Below, piece by piece: positions 26,257-35,759 of a stretch of DNA of 60,069 nucleotides; position 1 is the stretch's first letter, and every line of letters starts with the position of its first letter. Location of the stretch: positions 1 to 60,069 of the forward strand of contig JAKAFK010000015.1 of assembly GCA_021817985.1 (NCBI GenBank), written 5' to 3'. The position numbers were made by a program, and so were the translations under genes. The notes beneath the pieces were generated by a model. The model ran no database searches and was not told the origin of the DNA. It was given only the letters and a program-made list of their open reading frames with translations. The stretch is from Pseudomonadota bacterium (GTDB lineage: Bacteria; Pseudomonadota; Gammaproteobacteria; Burkholderiales; JAKAFK01).

Positions 26257-27289
26257 CCTGCCGCGGGCCGATGAACCCCGCCTCACCCTCTGCTCGGTGT
26301 CTTTCCACAACGCACGCCACCTGGCACTCAACCGGCGGCTCGCCGCCAGGCTCGCCGGCACCGGCGCCCTGCCCTGGGTGGTCGCCGAAAACACGCCCCC
26401 CGGCGGACAGGACAGGCTGCATGAGGACGCCGAGAGCTTCAAGGTGATCCCCGGGGTGGACGCCGGCCACCGCCCCAACTATCAGCATACCGAAGCCTTG
26501 CAGCGGTGCCTCGAACATGTCGAGACGCGCTTTCTGCTCGTGCTCGATCCTGACTTCTACCTGCTGCAGCCCGGATGGGCCACGACCGTGCCGGCCTATA
26601 TGCTGGAGCACCGCCTGGCGTTCTTCGGCGTCCCCTGGCACCCCAAGCACCTGGACAAGTACCGCTACTTTCCGTGCGTGCATTGCATGTTCATCGACCT
26701 GGCTCAGGTCCCCGTCGATCGCCTCGATTTTAGGCCGGCCTGCGCCGACCGGAGCGAAGCCGCCTCGCCGCGGCGGAGCGGACGGCTGGCCGACATCGGG
26801 CGCATGTTGACGCTTCAGGGCCGACGCAAGAACTACCGCGATACGGGCACCCGCCTGTACCGCGAGTTCGCCCGTCACCCGACGCTCATGCACGAATGCG
26901 CGACGCCGGTCTATCGGCTACCCGAGGACTTTCCCGGGACCGCCAATCCGCTGTCCCCTCGGGCACGCCTGTTCGAGGCCCTCCTACCGGACAGTCTGTG
27001 CTATCTCCCGAAAAGGAAGGATTCGTACACCCGGACAGGCTTTCGCGAGACCACCGGCTTCACCCTGCCCCCCCATTGGGAGGAATTCATGTGGGATGCG
27101 GCGCCCTTCGGGTTTCATGTGCGTCGCAACGCCGCCAAGGGCGGGCGCGACGAGAACGCGGAGCTTGCCCTTTTGGAGGATGCGCTCGACGCGCTGGCCT
27201 TCAAGGGCGGCATGAAGACACGGCAGCCGGGCCGTACGCGCAGCCCCGCGGCACCATGCCGCGGCACCACGGCCGATCAGCAAAAATAA
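26249..27289 (+). CDS. putative glycosyltransferase-like protein (GT-A type, family unrecognised)
   Basis: 346 residues and not clearly assignable. The opening LTLCSVSFHNARHLALNRRLA and the LLVLDPDFYLLQPGWA segment look like a GT-A glycosyltransferase: a strand, then a DxD-like Asp-Pro-Asp. VPWHPKHLDKYRYFPCVHCMFID suggests the acceptor-side strand seen in GT2-like proteins. The middle is Arg-rich. There is no signal peptide or membrane helix. It starts inside the end of the VpsJ-like gene, so the two are probably co-translated. Which residues coordinate a metal is a guess. Confidence 0.55.
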   Translation: MRDLPRADEPRLTLCSVSFHNARHLALNRRLAARLAGTGALPWVVAENTPPGGQDRLHEDAESFKVIPGVDAGHRPNYQHTEALQRCLEHVETRFLLVLDPDFYLLQPGWATTVPAYMLEHRLAFFGVPWHPKHLDKYRYFPCVHCMFIDLAQVPVDRLDFRPACADRSEAASPRRSGRLADIGRMLTLQGRRKNYRDTGTRLYREFARHPTLMHECATPVYRLPEDFPGTANPLSPRARLFEALLPDSLCYLPKRKDSYTRTGFRETTGFTLPPHWEEFMWDAAPFGFHVRRNAAKGGRDENAELALLEDALDALAFKGGMKTRQPGRTRSPAAPCRGTTADQQK

Positions 27290-27370
27290 CCCCCCTCGCG
27301 GGACGTTTCTCCGGCGCGCGGTTGAATCGAACGCCGCACGACATGTTTTTTCATCGAACAAGGAGTTTCC

Positions 27371-28219
27371 GTGAGCACAAACGCCGTCCTCCATGCCCTC
27401 AAGGCGCGCCTGGGCGCAGGGCGCCTCGCGCGGCTGCGCACCGTCAAACGCCGGGCGCTGGGCCTGATGTTTCGCAACGACCTTATTGCGCTCGCCAAGC
27501 TGCATGGCACCGACAAATGGAATACGCACTGGTATGCCCAGCACTATGCCCGGCACTTCCTCCCGCTGCGGACGCAGCGCGTCAATCTGCTGGAGATCGG
27601 GGTAGGCGGCTACAACGACCCGCGTGCGGGGGGCATGTCCCTTCGCATGTGGAAGGACTACTTCAAGCGGGGACACATTCATGGGCTCGACGTCTATGAC
27701 AAGTCGCCGCTCGAGGAAGCGCGCATCCGCATCTTCCGCGGCAGCCAGAACGACCCCGATTGCCTTCGGCGCGTCGCCCGGGAAATCGGCCGCCTGGACA
27801 TCGTCATCGACGACGGCAGCCATATCAACGAGCACGTGATCACCAGCTTCGACACCTTGTTTCCGCTGCTTGCCGAGGGCGGCATCTACGTGATCGAGGA
27901 CACGCAAACCTCCTATTGGCCCGAGTATGGCGGCTCCAGCACCCGCTTCGATGGCCCCCACACCATGCTCGGGCGCGCCAAGAGCCTTGTCGAGAGCGTG
28001 AATCACGAGGAGATCATCCGCCCGGGCGTGCCCCCCTCGTACTTCGACCAGCACGTCGTGCGGCTCGAGTTTTGCCACAACATGGCCTTCGTCTACAAAG
28101 GGCGCAACAACGAAGGCAGCACGGTCCTCAAGGGGAACGCATGGCCCGCCGATCGGGCAACCCGCTCCTATGACGATGTCCAAAAGCCGAAGGACGCCGC
28201 TTGCACCGCCGCGCGCTGA
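27371..28219 (+). CDS. class I SAM-dependent methyltransferase (MycE-like sugar methyltransferase)
   Basis: 282 residues with a GTG start at 27371 supported by AAGGAG at 27360-27365. LLEIGVGGYNDPRAGG is the SAM-binding motif I, IHGLDVYDKS the acidic post-I residue, and LDIVIDDGSHINEHVITSF matches the metal-dependent sugar O-methyltransferases of the macrocin/MycE type. Substrate here is probably an EPS sugar hydroxyl (inference). The gene is 81 bases after the previous one and 66 bases before the MBOAT gene. Confidence 0.8.
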   Translation: MSTNAVLHALKARLGAGRLARLRTVKRRALGLMFRNDLIALAKLHGTDKWNTHWYAQHYARHFLPLRTQRVNLLEIGVGGYNDPRAGGMSLRMWKDYFKRGHIHGLDVYDKSPLEEARIRIFRGSQNDPDCLRRVAREIGRLDIVIDDGSHINEHVITSFDTLFPLLAEGGIYVIEDTQTSYWPEYGGSSTRFDGPHTMLGRAKSLVESVNHEEIIRPGVPPSYFDQHVVRLEFCHNMAFVYKGRNNEGSTVLKGNAWPADRATRSYDDVQKPKDAACTAAR

Positions 28220-28285
28220 GAATGACGCATCACTCGCCCGCCCGGATGCATGCACGCGCCTGCCGGCCCCTCATGGAAAAGCCGC

Positions 28286-29866
28286 ATGCTGTTTAACTCG
28301 TATGGATTCATTTTCCTCTTTCTGCCCGCCGCCCTGGGGCTCTTCTTCGGCATCGCGCGCGGCCGGCCGCGCGCGGCCGCAGGGCTTCTCGTGGGCGCGT
28401 CCTTGTTCTTTTACGGCTGGTGGAATCCCGTCTACCTTGTCCTGCTGGCAGGATCGATCTTGTTCAACTATGCCGTCGGCGCGGGCCTCGGACACGCGCG
28501 CCTTCGGGGCCAGGCCATGCGCGCGAAGTGGCTTCTGCGGCTGGGGGTGGGCGGCGATCTGGCCCTTCTGGGCTACTTCAAGTATGCGCACTTCTTTCTC
28601 GCCAGCCTTCGCCCCTTGGTCCCCGCGCTCGCCCATGCGGGCACCATCGTGCTGCCGCTCGGGATTTCCTTCTTCACCTTCACCCAGATCGCCTTCCTGG
28701 TCGATGTCTACCAGGGCAAGGCCAAGGAATACAATTTCCTGCACTACGCGCTGTTCGTCACCTATTTCCCCCATCTCATCGCAGGCCCCATCCTTCACCA
28801 CAGCGAAATGATGCCCCAGTTCGCCCAGGCGAAGACCTATCGGGTCGATCATGAAAACCTGGCGGTCGGCCTGACGATGTTCGCCATCGGTCTTTTCAAG
28901 AAGGCGGTGCTCGCCGACGGCATCGGCGCCCATGCGATCCCGATCTTCCGGGCCGGCGCCGAGGGCCATCCGTTGACCTTCTTCGGCGCGTGGGCGGGCG
29001 CACTGAGTTACACGTTTCAGCTGTACTTCGACTTCTCGGGTTATTCCGACATGGCCATCGGCCTGTCCAGGCTTTTCAACATCACGTTGCCGCTCAATTT
29101 CAATTCCCCCTACAAGGCGGCCAACATCATCGATTTCTGGCGGCGCTGGCACATGACCCTCTCGCGCTTCCTGCGCGACTACCTGTATATCCCCCTGGGG
29201 GGGAACCGCCGCGGAAAGATACGCCGCTATGTCAATCTCATGGTGACGATGCTCCTCGGCGGGTTGTGGCATGGCGCCGGCTGGACCTTCGTCGTTTGGG
29301 GCGGGCTGCATGGCGTCTATCTCGCCATCAACCATGCCTGGCGCGCGGGGCGGCAAGCGCTGGGGAAGGACCCGTCCGGAACGACACCGCTGGGGCGAGG
29401 CCTTGCCTGGGCGTTGACGTTCTTGGCGGTCGTGGCGGCCTGGGTGTTTTTCCGGATGCCGACTTTCCAGGGGGCGGTCGACATGCTCTCGGGCATGGCG
29501 GGGCTGAACGGCATATCGATACCCGAGGCTCTGGCGGCCCACCTGGGCTCGCTCGCACCGGTGGCGCAGCAGATGGGCATCAAGGTCGACCTCGGAGGCG
29601 GGGCCGACTTTCTCGCCACCTACGCGTGGATCGCGGCGCTTTTTGCGATAGCGGTGTGGGCTCCCAATTCACAGGAGCTGGTTGCCGCCTATGCCCCGGC
29701 ACTCGGCTTCGGACGCGCGGCTTCGCACGAAGTTGGGCAGTCAGGCTGGACCCGGAGGCTGCGCTTCCAACTCTCGCGGCGCTGGGCGTTTGCCACAGCG
29801 CTATGCACCGCCTGCGGGATCCTGTCGCTCAATCATGTCACCCAATTTCTCTACTTCCAATTCTGA
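28286..29866 (+). CDS. MBOAT family O-acyltransferase (AlgI-like)
   Basis: Integral-membrane O-acyltransferase of 526 residues that moves acyl (usually acetyl) groups across the membrane to periplasmic glycans. The start at 28286 gives the conserved MLFNSYGFIFLFLP opening. Both family histidines are present: His289 in WRRWHMTLSRFLRDYLYIPLGG and the catalytic His329 in GLWHGAGWTF. About ten hydrophobic segments are visible. The gene just downstream encodes an SGNH/AlgJ-like protein, the usual partner for acyl transfer. Confidence 0.95.
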   Translation: MLFNSYGFIFLFLPAALGLFFGIARGRPRAAAGLLVGASLFFYGWWNPVYLVLLAGSILFNYAVGAGLGHARLRGQAMRAKWLLRLGVGGDLALLGYFKYAHFFLASLRPLVPALAHAGTIVLPLGISFFTFTQIAFLVDVYQGKAKEYNFLHYALFVTYFPHLIAGPILHHSEMMPQFAQAKTYRVDHENLAVGLTMFAIGLFKKAVLADGIGAHAIPIFRAGAEGHPLTFFGAWAGALSYTFQLYFDFSGYSDMAIGLSRLFNITLPLNFNSPYKAANIIDFWRRWHMTLSRFLRDYLYIPLGGNRRGKIRRYVNLMVTMLLGGLWHGAGWTFVVWGGLHGVYLAINHAWRAGRQALGKDPSGTTPLGRGLAWALTFLAVVAAWVFFRMPTFQGAVDMLSGMAGLNGISIPEALAAHLGSLAPVAQQMGIKVDLGGGADFLATYAWIAALFAIAVWAPNSQELVAAYAPALGFGRAASHEVGQSGWTRRLRFQLSRRWAFATALCTACGILSLNHVTQFLYFQF

Positions 29867-29870
29867 ACCC

Positions 29871-31211
29871 ATGCGCGCCGCCTGCCTCCCCTGCTCCGCC
29901 CGAGACTTCCTTGGTCACTGGTTGCGTTTCGTTGCAGCCATCGTGGGCGCCGTAGCGCTCATCAACGCGACGGTGGACCCATACGGCCTTTATCGTTTCG
30001 TCACCCTGACAGGATTCAACCGCATCAAGCCCGAGGCGGAAAACAGCGCGCGGCTCGTCAAAGCGTATGCCCTGGAGCACGTGCGCCCGCGGACCCTCAT
30101 CGTTGGAAATTCGCGCGTCGAAGTGGGCCTCGACCCCCGCGCCCCCGCCTGGCCGGCACGGGACCGTCCGGTCTACAACCTCGGGCTGCCCGGCACCGGG
30201 CCGTACATCGAGCTGCGCTACCTGCAGGACGCGCTGGCTTTGCATCGGCCGAAGCTCATCGTCCTCGGCGTCGATTTCATGGACTTCCTCGTCAATCCCG
30301 ATTCGAAGGCAAGCTTCCCGCCGCCTCGCGGGCATTACGAGCGGCGACTCCTCGTCAACTACGACGGGACACCGAACAGGATGCGCTATCTGCAACAGGC
30401 CAAGGATACGGCCGCCACGTTGTTTTCGCTCAATGCGTTGACCGCTTCCGTGGAGACGCTCTTCGCGCAGTGGCAGACCTATCCCGCGAACATGACCCGG
30501 ATGGGCTTCAACCCCATGACCGACTATGCGGGGTACGTCCACGCCAGCGGGCACTATCCTCTTTTCCTGCAGCGCGACACCGAGAATGTGAAAGACTACG
30601 TGGACGGCCCCAAAGGACTCACGCTCGGCCAGACGGGAACGTCGCCCGCCTTCGACGCCTTGTGGCAAATGATCGAGCTGTGCCGCGCTCACCACATCAA
30701 ATTGGTGCTCCTCATCTACCCGTATCACGCGCACCTGCTCGAGACCTTCAAGGCAACGGGCCTGTGGCCCCAATTCGAGGCTTGGAAAAGACGGGTCGTC
30801 GACATGGTGGCCTTGGATGCCCGCATGCATCCTTCCGAGAAGGCATTTGCGCTTTGGGATTTCAGCGGATACAACCGGCTGACCGACGAAGCGATACCTC
30901 CTGAGGGCAGTACGCGGCCGATGCGCTGGTACTGGGAGGCAGGGCATTTCAAGAAGGCGCTGGGGAACCTGATGCTGGACAGAATATTCGGACGGCGCCC
31001 GCCATTCCCGTTGCCGAACAGCTTCGGAGTCAGGCTCGGCCCCCGAAACATCGATACCCGGCTGGCGGCGATTCGCCTTTCGCAACACCGCTACGAGGCC
31101 ACGCATCCCCAGGACGTCGCCGAAATCGCACGGCTCGCCCGGGCGGCCTCGTCTGGCACACGCCCCGGCGCGACCATGACGGCCGGGCACTTCGCGCCTT
31201 TTATCTTTTAA
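29871..31211 (+). CDS. membrane-anchored SGNH/AlgJ-like protein, probable MBOAT partner
   Basis: 446 residues, not firmly assigned. An N-terminal membrane anchor (WLRFVAAIVGAVALINATV, ~17-35) is followed by a periplasmic domain. TLIVGNSRVEVGLDP (76-89) resembles the Ser-containing block I of SGNH hydrolases, PVYNLGLPGTGPYIELRYL resembles block II, and VLLIYPYHAHLLE may be the C-terminal His block. The gene starts 4 bases after the MBOAT stop; AlgI-type acyltransferases usually work with such proteins. The ATG at 29835 is an alternative start. It could instead be an uncharacterised periplasmic protein. Confidence 0.65.
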   Translation: MRAACLPCSARDFLGHWLRFVAAIVGAVALINATVDPYGLYRFVTLTGFNRIKPEAENSARLVKAYALEHVRPRTLIVGNSRVEVGLDPRAPAWPARDRPVYNLGLPGTGPYIELRYLQDALALHRPKLIVLGVDFMDFLVNPDSKASFPPPRGHYERRLLVNYDGTPNRMRYLQQAKDTAATLFSLNALTASVETLFAQWQTYPANMTRMGFNPMTDYAGYVHASGHYPLFLQRDTENVKDYVDGPKGLTLGQTGTSPAFDALWQMIELCRAHHIKLVLLIYPYHAHLLETFKATGLWPQFEAWKRRVVDMVALDARMHPSEKAFALWDFSGYNRLTDEAIPPEGSTRPMRWYWEAGHFKKALGNLMLDRIFGRRPPFPLPNSFGVRLGPRNIDTRLAAIRLSQHRYEATHPQDVAEIARLARAASSGTRPGATMTAGHFAPFIF

Positions 31212-31265
31212 GGCGTCTGCGCACGCGTCGTGCCGGCACATGGTCACGCGCCGAGGAGAGGGCCC

Positions 31266-33527
31266 TCACAAGGGGGATCCCCATGCGTGTATCCGTTCAC
31301 TGCTGGGCGGTTGCCCGGCGATAAACACGTTTCGTTCGGGCCAAACGACGCTTCGACCGTCAAGCCAGCGCAACTCGCCTGCCGCGTCTTCAGCCTGTCG
31401 TGCCCAGAGCAACGCCCCTTCGAACCGGATGCCGAAGGCTTCGACGGCCTCGTCCGCCGGCGCGTGGTTCAGCAAGAGACAGTCCACCCAGTGCGGCGTG
31501 CTCACCCTGAAGGCGAGCCCGGCTTCGCCGATGCGCATCGCTTCTATCCGCGCATCTTCCAATGCCGAACATCCGATCAGGGTCGCGACGGGTGCCGCGC
31601 CCGGCTGGACACGGGCCCGAATCGCGAGGGCCGGCACACGCAGGCCATAGGCGGGGGACACCCATCCCGCCACGGGGTCAAGGCTCCCGCGAAACGTGGC
31701 CCACTCGGACAAGCCGTCACTGAGCACAAGGGTCAAGCGCGAGCCTCCTGCGCTGACGGTCACGTGACGGGGACTTTTCTCATCGATGCGCACCTGTGCC
31801 CCGAACTGGAACGAAAGGTGGGCCGCAGTTTCAAGCCCGTCGGGCATCACGTCGTAGACCAACCAGTAGCGCTCCGGCACCTGGACGATGCCGCGCCGAT
31901 GCCCCAGATAGGGGGCGCTTCCCCGATTCACGGCCTCCACCCAGGCAAGGCCTTGCCCTTCCCGATGCACGGACGTGTCCACGCGCGTGGCCACGTCATG
32001 CGCCCGGAAGTCCCCCGCCGGCGATCCCAGCGGGTCGAAGCCCTCGATCGACAGGCCGCTATGGGCGGACGGACCGAGGAAGTGGCCCCGCCAATCGACC
32101 GCCGCCGACGGCGTGCGACGATAGCTGTAAGTGCCCGGCTCGACAATGAACGGCACGCCATCGAGGGTCAGATAGACCGTGAGCAAGTCCGCGTGCATGT
32201 GGCCCCCGCTCGCCTCGACGCCGGGCGCGGGTCCGGTGCGAAAAACGAGCGTGGCCTTCGACCCGGGCTCAGGGAAGGCGTAGTATCCGCCTATGGGATA
32301 GGCATGCACGCCGGGCCGGTGCGCCGTCGCCCCTGCGGGCATTGTGCCCCCCAGGAGCCAGAACGCGGTTTCGGCATCGCGCCCATGCGCGCCCGCCGCC
32401 TCGCCACACCGGCCAAAAATCGCCCCCGCAAGGCGAGCGAAGTCGCCCTGCCCCGCGAAGGCGCCAAAAGGGAACAAACCGTCGCCCGTCCCATCCCCCA
32501 GGTCAAGCCCATCGTCTTCCGTCCCGTTGATCTCGCACTGGAAAGCCAACATGCGCTCGAAGCGCTCCGCCAGCCCTTCGGGCAGCGCCAATCCATTCGC
32601 GCGGTTGAGCAGGAGGTATGCGGCCATGCTCTCGCAAGCCATGCGATGGTAATGCATGGAGAACTCGAAACCTGAGCCGTCATCGAAGATCTGTCGCCGA
32701 ATCTCCCGCAACCAGATCTCCTCGCCACGCCGCCGCCAGCCGGGAGACTCCGCAAACTCGGGAAACAAGAAGCCCACGTACCACAGAAAGAACGCGCTCA
32801 CGAGCAAATGATTGTTCGGACACGACCGCGCCAGTTCCTTGGAAACGTAGCGGGCATCGACTAGTATTACCTTGAGTATCGATACAATGAGATCCTGTGC
32901 CTCTGTCGGCGAGGCCGCGAGGAAAGCCAGGACCCAGGTGAGCGCGATGGAGCGCTGGACGGCAACCAGATCGCTCGCGTAGCCCGGCGGATCGGTCCTC
33001 GCTTCGGTCGAAGCCATCCAGGATGACACAATCCGGGAGAGCGCCGGACCATGGTCCGCGCCGTAGAGGACCGAGAGCGCGAGCCGCGGCGCAAAGAAAA
33101 ACCGATGGGGCTTCAAGAGGTAGAGGGCATCGCCCCCGGGGCCCCGCTTCAGGCGATCCCAGGCAAGATCGGCGCCGAGGTCGGCTTGCGTGCCGTAGAC
33201 GGTGAAGGTATGCCTTGCCTCTTGAGCCGCGAGCGCCATCGCGCTCTCCCGCCAAGCGGGAAAACGGGCCTCGATCGTGGCAAGCGCCTGGCTGATGCCC
33301 GGGGAATCGATGAAGAAGCGCGGAGCCGTCCGCCCGCGCAGATAGGCCGCAAGTGCGCATCTTGCCGAGCGGTCCCCGTCGTCGAGGGAGAGGCGTGCCG
33401 CCGCCCCCAAGGAGGCGTACAACGCCGCGTCCGACGGGAAGCGGATACGCAGCGCGCGGCGGGCGAAGGGCCATCTCCGACGCCAGGCCTCACTTGTTTC
33501 TCGGAAAAGATTCAAAACGTTCAACAT
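31266..33527 (-). CDS. heparinase II/III-family polysaccharide lyase
   Basis: 753 residues from the ATG at 33527 (the ATG at 33554 is an alternative; both precede the divergent sulfotransferase gene). The N-terminal two thirds are helical (alpha/alpha toroid). The C-terminal beta-sandwich carries the family signature SGGHMHADLLTVYL (His443, His445, Asp447) followed by VPFIVEPGTYSYRR. Such proteins cleave uronic-acid-containing, often sulfated, polysaccharides by beta-elimination. No clear signal peptide is seen from either start, so location is uncertain. It is transcribed against its neighbours. Confidence 0.85.
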   Translation of the reverse strand: MLNVLNLFRETSEAWRRRWPFARRALRIRFPSDAALYASLGAAARLSLDDGDRSARCALAAYLRGRTAPRFFIDSPGISQALATIEARFPAWRESAMALAAQEARHTFTVYGTQADLGADLAWDRLKRGPGGDALYLLKPHRFFFAPRLALSVLYGADHGPALSRIVSSWMASTEARTDPPGYASDLVAVQRSIALTWVLAFLAASPTEAQDLIVSILKVILVDARYVSKELARSCPNNHLLVSAFFLWYVGFLFPEFAESPGWRRRGEEIWLREIRRQIFDDGSGFEFSMHYHRMACESMAAYLLLNRANGLALPEGLAERFERMLAFQCEINGTEDDGLDLGDGTGDGLFPFGAFAGQGDFARLAGAIFGRCGEAAGAHGRDAETAFWLLGGTMPAGATAHRPGVHAYPIGGYYAFPEPGSKATLVFRTGPAPGVEASGGHMHADLLTVYLTLDGVPFIVEPGTYSYRRTPSAAVDWRGHFLGPSAHSGLSIEGFDPLGSPAGDFRAHDVATRVDTSVHREGQGLAWVEAVNRGSAPYLGHRRGIVQVPERYWLVYDVMPDGLETAAHLSFQFGAQVRIDEKSPRHVTVSAGGSRLTLVLSDGLSEWATFRGSLDPVAGWVSPAYGLRVPALAIRARVQPGAAPVATLIGCSALEDARIEAMRIGEAGLAFRVSTPHWVDCLLLNHAPADEAVEAFGIRFEGALLWARQAEDAAGELRWLDGRSVVWPERNVFIAGQPPSSERIHAWGSPL

Positions 33528-33582
33528 GGGCGCGCAGGCTGTCCTAACAATCATGCTTGACCCGGAAAAACGATAACGCGAC

Positions 33583-34488
33583 ATGACATCCGCACGCGAG
33601 CAGGGATCAGCGCCGTTCTTCGTGGTGGGGGCGCAGCGATCGGGCACCACGATGCTCCGGCTCATGCTCAATGCGCACCCGAGATTGTGCGTACCGTTCG
33701 AGTCCGGGTTCATTATAGACTTCCATGACCGCCGCGATGGCTATGGCGAGCTCGCCGTCAAGGATAACGCCGCCCGCCTGCTGGACGAGATCGCGGCGCA
33801 CCCGAAGGTCAGGAAGGGCGGACTCGTCACCGATCGCGACGCCATCCTCGCCCGCCCGATCCGCGGTTACGCCGATCTCGTCGACGCCATCTTCTCCGTC
33901 TACGCCGAGGAAAGAGGAAAGCCACGCTGGGCGGACAAGACGCCCTGGTACGTGACCGAGATCGACAAGCTGTGGGGGCTTTTTCCTTCAGCACGCATCA
34001 TCCATCTCGTGCGCGATGGGCGCGATGTCGCCCTGTCGCTGCGCAGCCTGGACTGGGGCTCACGCCACCTGCCTCGCGTTGCGGCCGATTGGCGCTGGAA
34101 GACCACCCTCGCGCACAAGGTGGGTTCCGTGGTGCCGGAGCGTTTTCTGGAGGTGCGCTACGAGGATTTGGTGCTTCAAACGCAACCCACGCTGGAACGG
34201 ATTTGCGCGTTTGTCGGCGAGGCGTTTGATCCAGGCATGCTCGCGTTCCATCGGAATGCCGAGCAGGAGATGCCGCAAGACAGCGTGAAATATCACCGGA
34301 ACTCGGTGCGTTCGCCGAACAAGGAAAAGGTCTACGCCTGGAAGGAACGCATGTCGTCCGCCGACCGGATCATTTTCGAGCAGATCGCCGGCGCCGAGCT
34401 GTCGCTTTTCGGCTATGAACGCGAAAACCGGCCCAGCACTTGGATGAGCCGGATCAAGAACGTCTATTATTGCGCCAAGCGCTGGTGA
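33583..34488 (+). CDS. sulfotransferase (PAPS-dependent), second copy
   Basis: 301 residues. FFVVGAQRSGTTMLRLML (QRSGTT 18-23) binds the 5'-phosphosulfate and IIHLVRDGRDVALS (139-152) the 3'-phosphate. It is clearly related to the sulfotransferase at 24010 (shared QRSGTT, HLVRDGRD, EVRYEDLV and DKxxW-type blocks), but diverged enough to suggest different acceptors. It is divergent from the heparinase-family gene across at most 55 bases, and 15 bases upstream of a GT4 gene. Confidence 0.9.
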   Translation: MTSAREQGSAPFFVVGAQRSGTTMLRLMLNAHPRLCVPFESGFIIDFHDRRDGYGELAVKDNAARLLDEIAAHPKVRKGGLVTDRDAILARPIRGYADLVDAIFSVYAEERGKPRWADKTPWYVTEIDKLWGLFPSARIIHLVRDGRDVALSLRSLDWGSRHLPRVAADWRWKTTLAHKVGSVVPERFLEVRYEDLVLQTQPTLERICAFVGEAFDPGMLAFHRNAEQEMPQDSVKYHRNSVRSPNKEKVYAWKERMSSADRIIFEQIAGAELSLFGYERENRPSTWMSRIKNVYYCAKRW

Positions 34489-34503
34489 GCCGCGAGCCCG
34501 TCT

Positions 34504-35757
34504 ATGCGCCACGCCTTGGTCATCGCCTTTCACTACCCGCCCGAAGCCAGCAGCAGCGGCGTCCTGAGGACCCTCAAGTTCACCCGTTATCTGCCCGACT
34601 ACGGATGGCGGGCCACGGTGGTGACCCTGCGCCGCGACGCGTATGAGACGACCGACCCCGGGCTGGAAGCCCAGATCCCGGAAGCGGTGCGCGTGGTGCG
34701 CACCGGCTACCTCAACACCAAGCGCCATCTGGCCGTCGGCGGGCGCTATCCCGCCCTCCTCGCCACCCCCGATCGCTGGATCGGATGGCTCCCCTGGGCG
34801 GTCGCAGCCGGACGGCGCATCCTGCGCGAGGATCCTGCGCAGATCGTCTATTCGACAAGCCCCCATGCCACCGCGCATCTGATCGGCGCTCGCCTTTCCC
34901 GTGCGGCGGGGCTCCCCTGGGTAACGGACTTCCGTGATCCGTGGTACGAGGAGCCGCCCGAACCCGGGACTCCGGCGATCGTCCATTGGTCCTCGCGGCG
35001 ACTGGAAAGAAACAGCATCGCGCGGGCCAGCCATGTCGTCACCAGCACGGCGCACCTCGGGGCCATGCTGCGAGGCCGTTATCCCGGCGAACCCGCGGGG
35101 AAATTCACGACCATCGTCAACGGCTTCGACGAGGCCGACTTCGGCGGACCCCGGGGACACCGTCCGCGCGGCGACGGCAAGCTGCTCTTTGTGCACACGG
35201 GCAACATCAATGCCCAGTTTCGTGACCCGCGTCCCTTGTTCCGGGCGATCCGCGCCCTCGACGGCCGCATCGATACGTCGGCGCTTGCTTTTCGCTTCAT
35301 CGGCGCGGGCGAGTTCGGCGAATCCGCCGCCATGTCGCAATGCCTCGCCGAGACCGGGCTGACAAGCCGAGTCGCCTTCCTGCCGCGAACCGCGTACGCC
35401 GCGGCCCTGGACGAGCTCGCCCAGGCTGACGTGGGCTTGCTGCTGCAAGCCTCCGAAGACACCACCGGCCTCGTTCCGGCAAAACTCTACGAGTACCTGA
35501 GAAGCGGCAAGCCGGTGCTTGCCCTGACCCTGCCCGGAGCCAGTGCCGAGGTGCTCGCGGAAACCTCGGGCGGTTGGGCAGTCAACCCCCTCGACGGCTC
35601 CGCGCTGAGCGCAGCGCTCCTTGAGATTCACCGTTTTTGGTCGGCCGGGACGCTTGAGCGCTGCTGCGCGAAGCCGGACGCGCTCGCCCCCTTCGATCGT
35701 CGACGGCTGACCGGCAAGCTCGCCGACATCTTCCAATCGCTGGCGGCAAAGGACTAA
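34504..35757 (+). CDS. glycosyltransferase family 4 protein
   Basis: 417-residue GT-B enzyme. The opening LVIAFHYPPEASSSGVLRTLKFTRYLPDYGW is typical of WcaI-like GT4 proteins, with VTDFRDPWYEEPPEP in the acceptor domain. The donor domain shows FVHTGNINAQFRDP and a GLVPAKLYEYLRSGKPVLAL segment with the conserved Lys-Glu-Tyr. Predicted cytoplasmic; donor sugar unknown. Two bases separate its stop from the next ATG. Confidence 0.9.
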   Translation: MRHALVIAFHYPPEASSSGVLRTLKFTRYLPDYGWRATVVTLRRDAYETTDPGLEAQIPEAVRVVRTGYLNTKRHLAVGGRYPALLATPDRWIGWLPWAVAAGRRILREDPAQIVYSTSPHATAHLIGARLSRAAGLPWVTDFRDPWYEEPPEPGTPAIVHWSSRRLERNSIARASHVVTSTAHLGAMLRGRYPGEPAGKFTTIVNGFDEADFGGPRGHRPRGDGKLLFVHTGNINAQFRDPRPLFRAIRALDGRIDTSALAFRFIGAGEFGESAAMSQCLAETGLTSRVAFLPRTAYAAALDELAQADVGLLLQASEDTTGLVPAKLYEYLRSGKPVLALTLPGASAEVLAETSGGWAVNPLDGSALSAALLEIHRFWSAGTLERCCAKPDALAPFDRRRLTGKLADIFQSLAAKD

Positions 35758-35759
35758 GC

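Noticed and set aside
26984-31247. Minus-strand ORFs of more than 400 codons opposite the methyltransferase, MBOAT and SGNH-like genes
   Set aside because: Same shadow effect; they run across several well-supported plus-strand genes and show no motifs.
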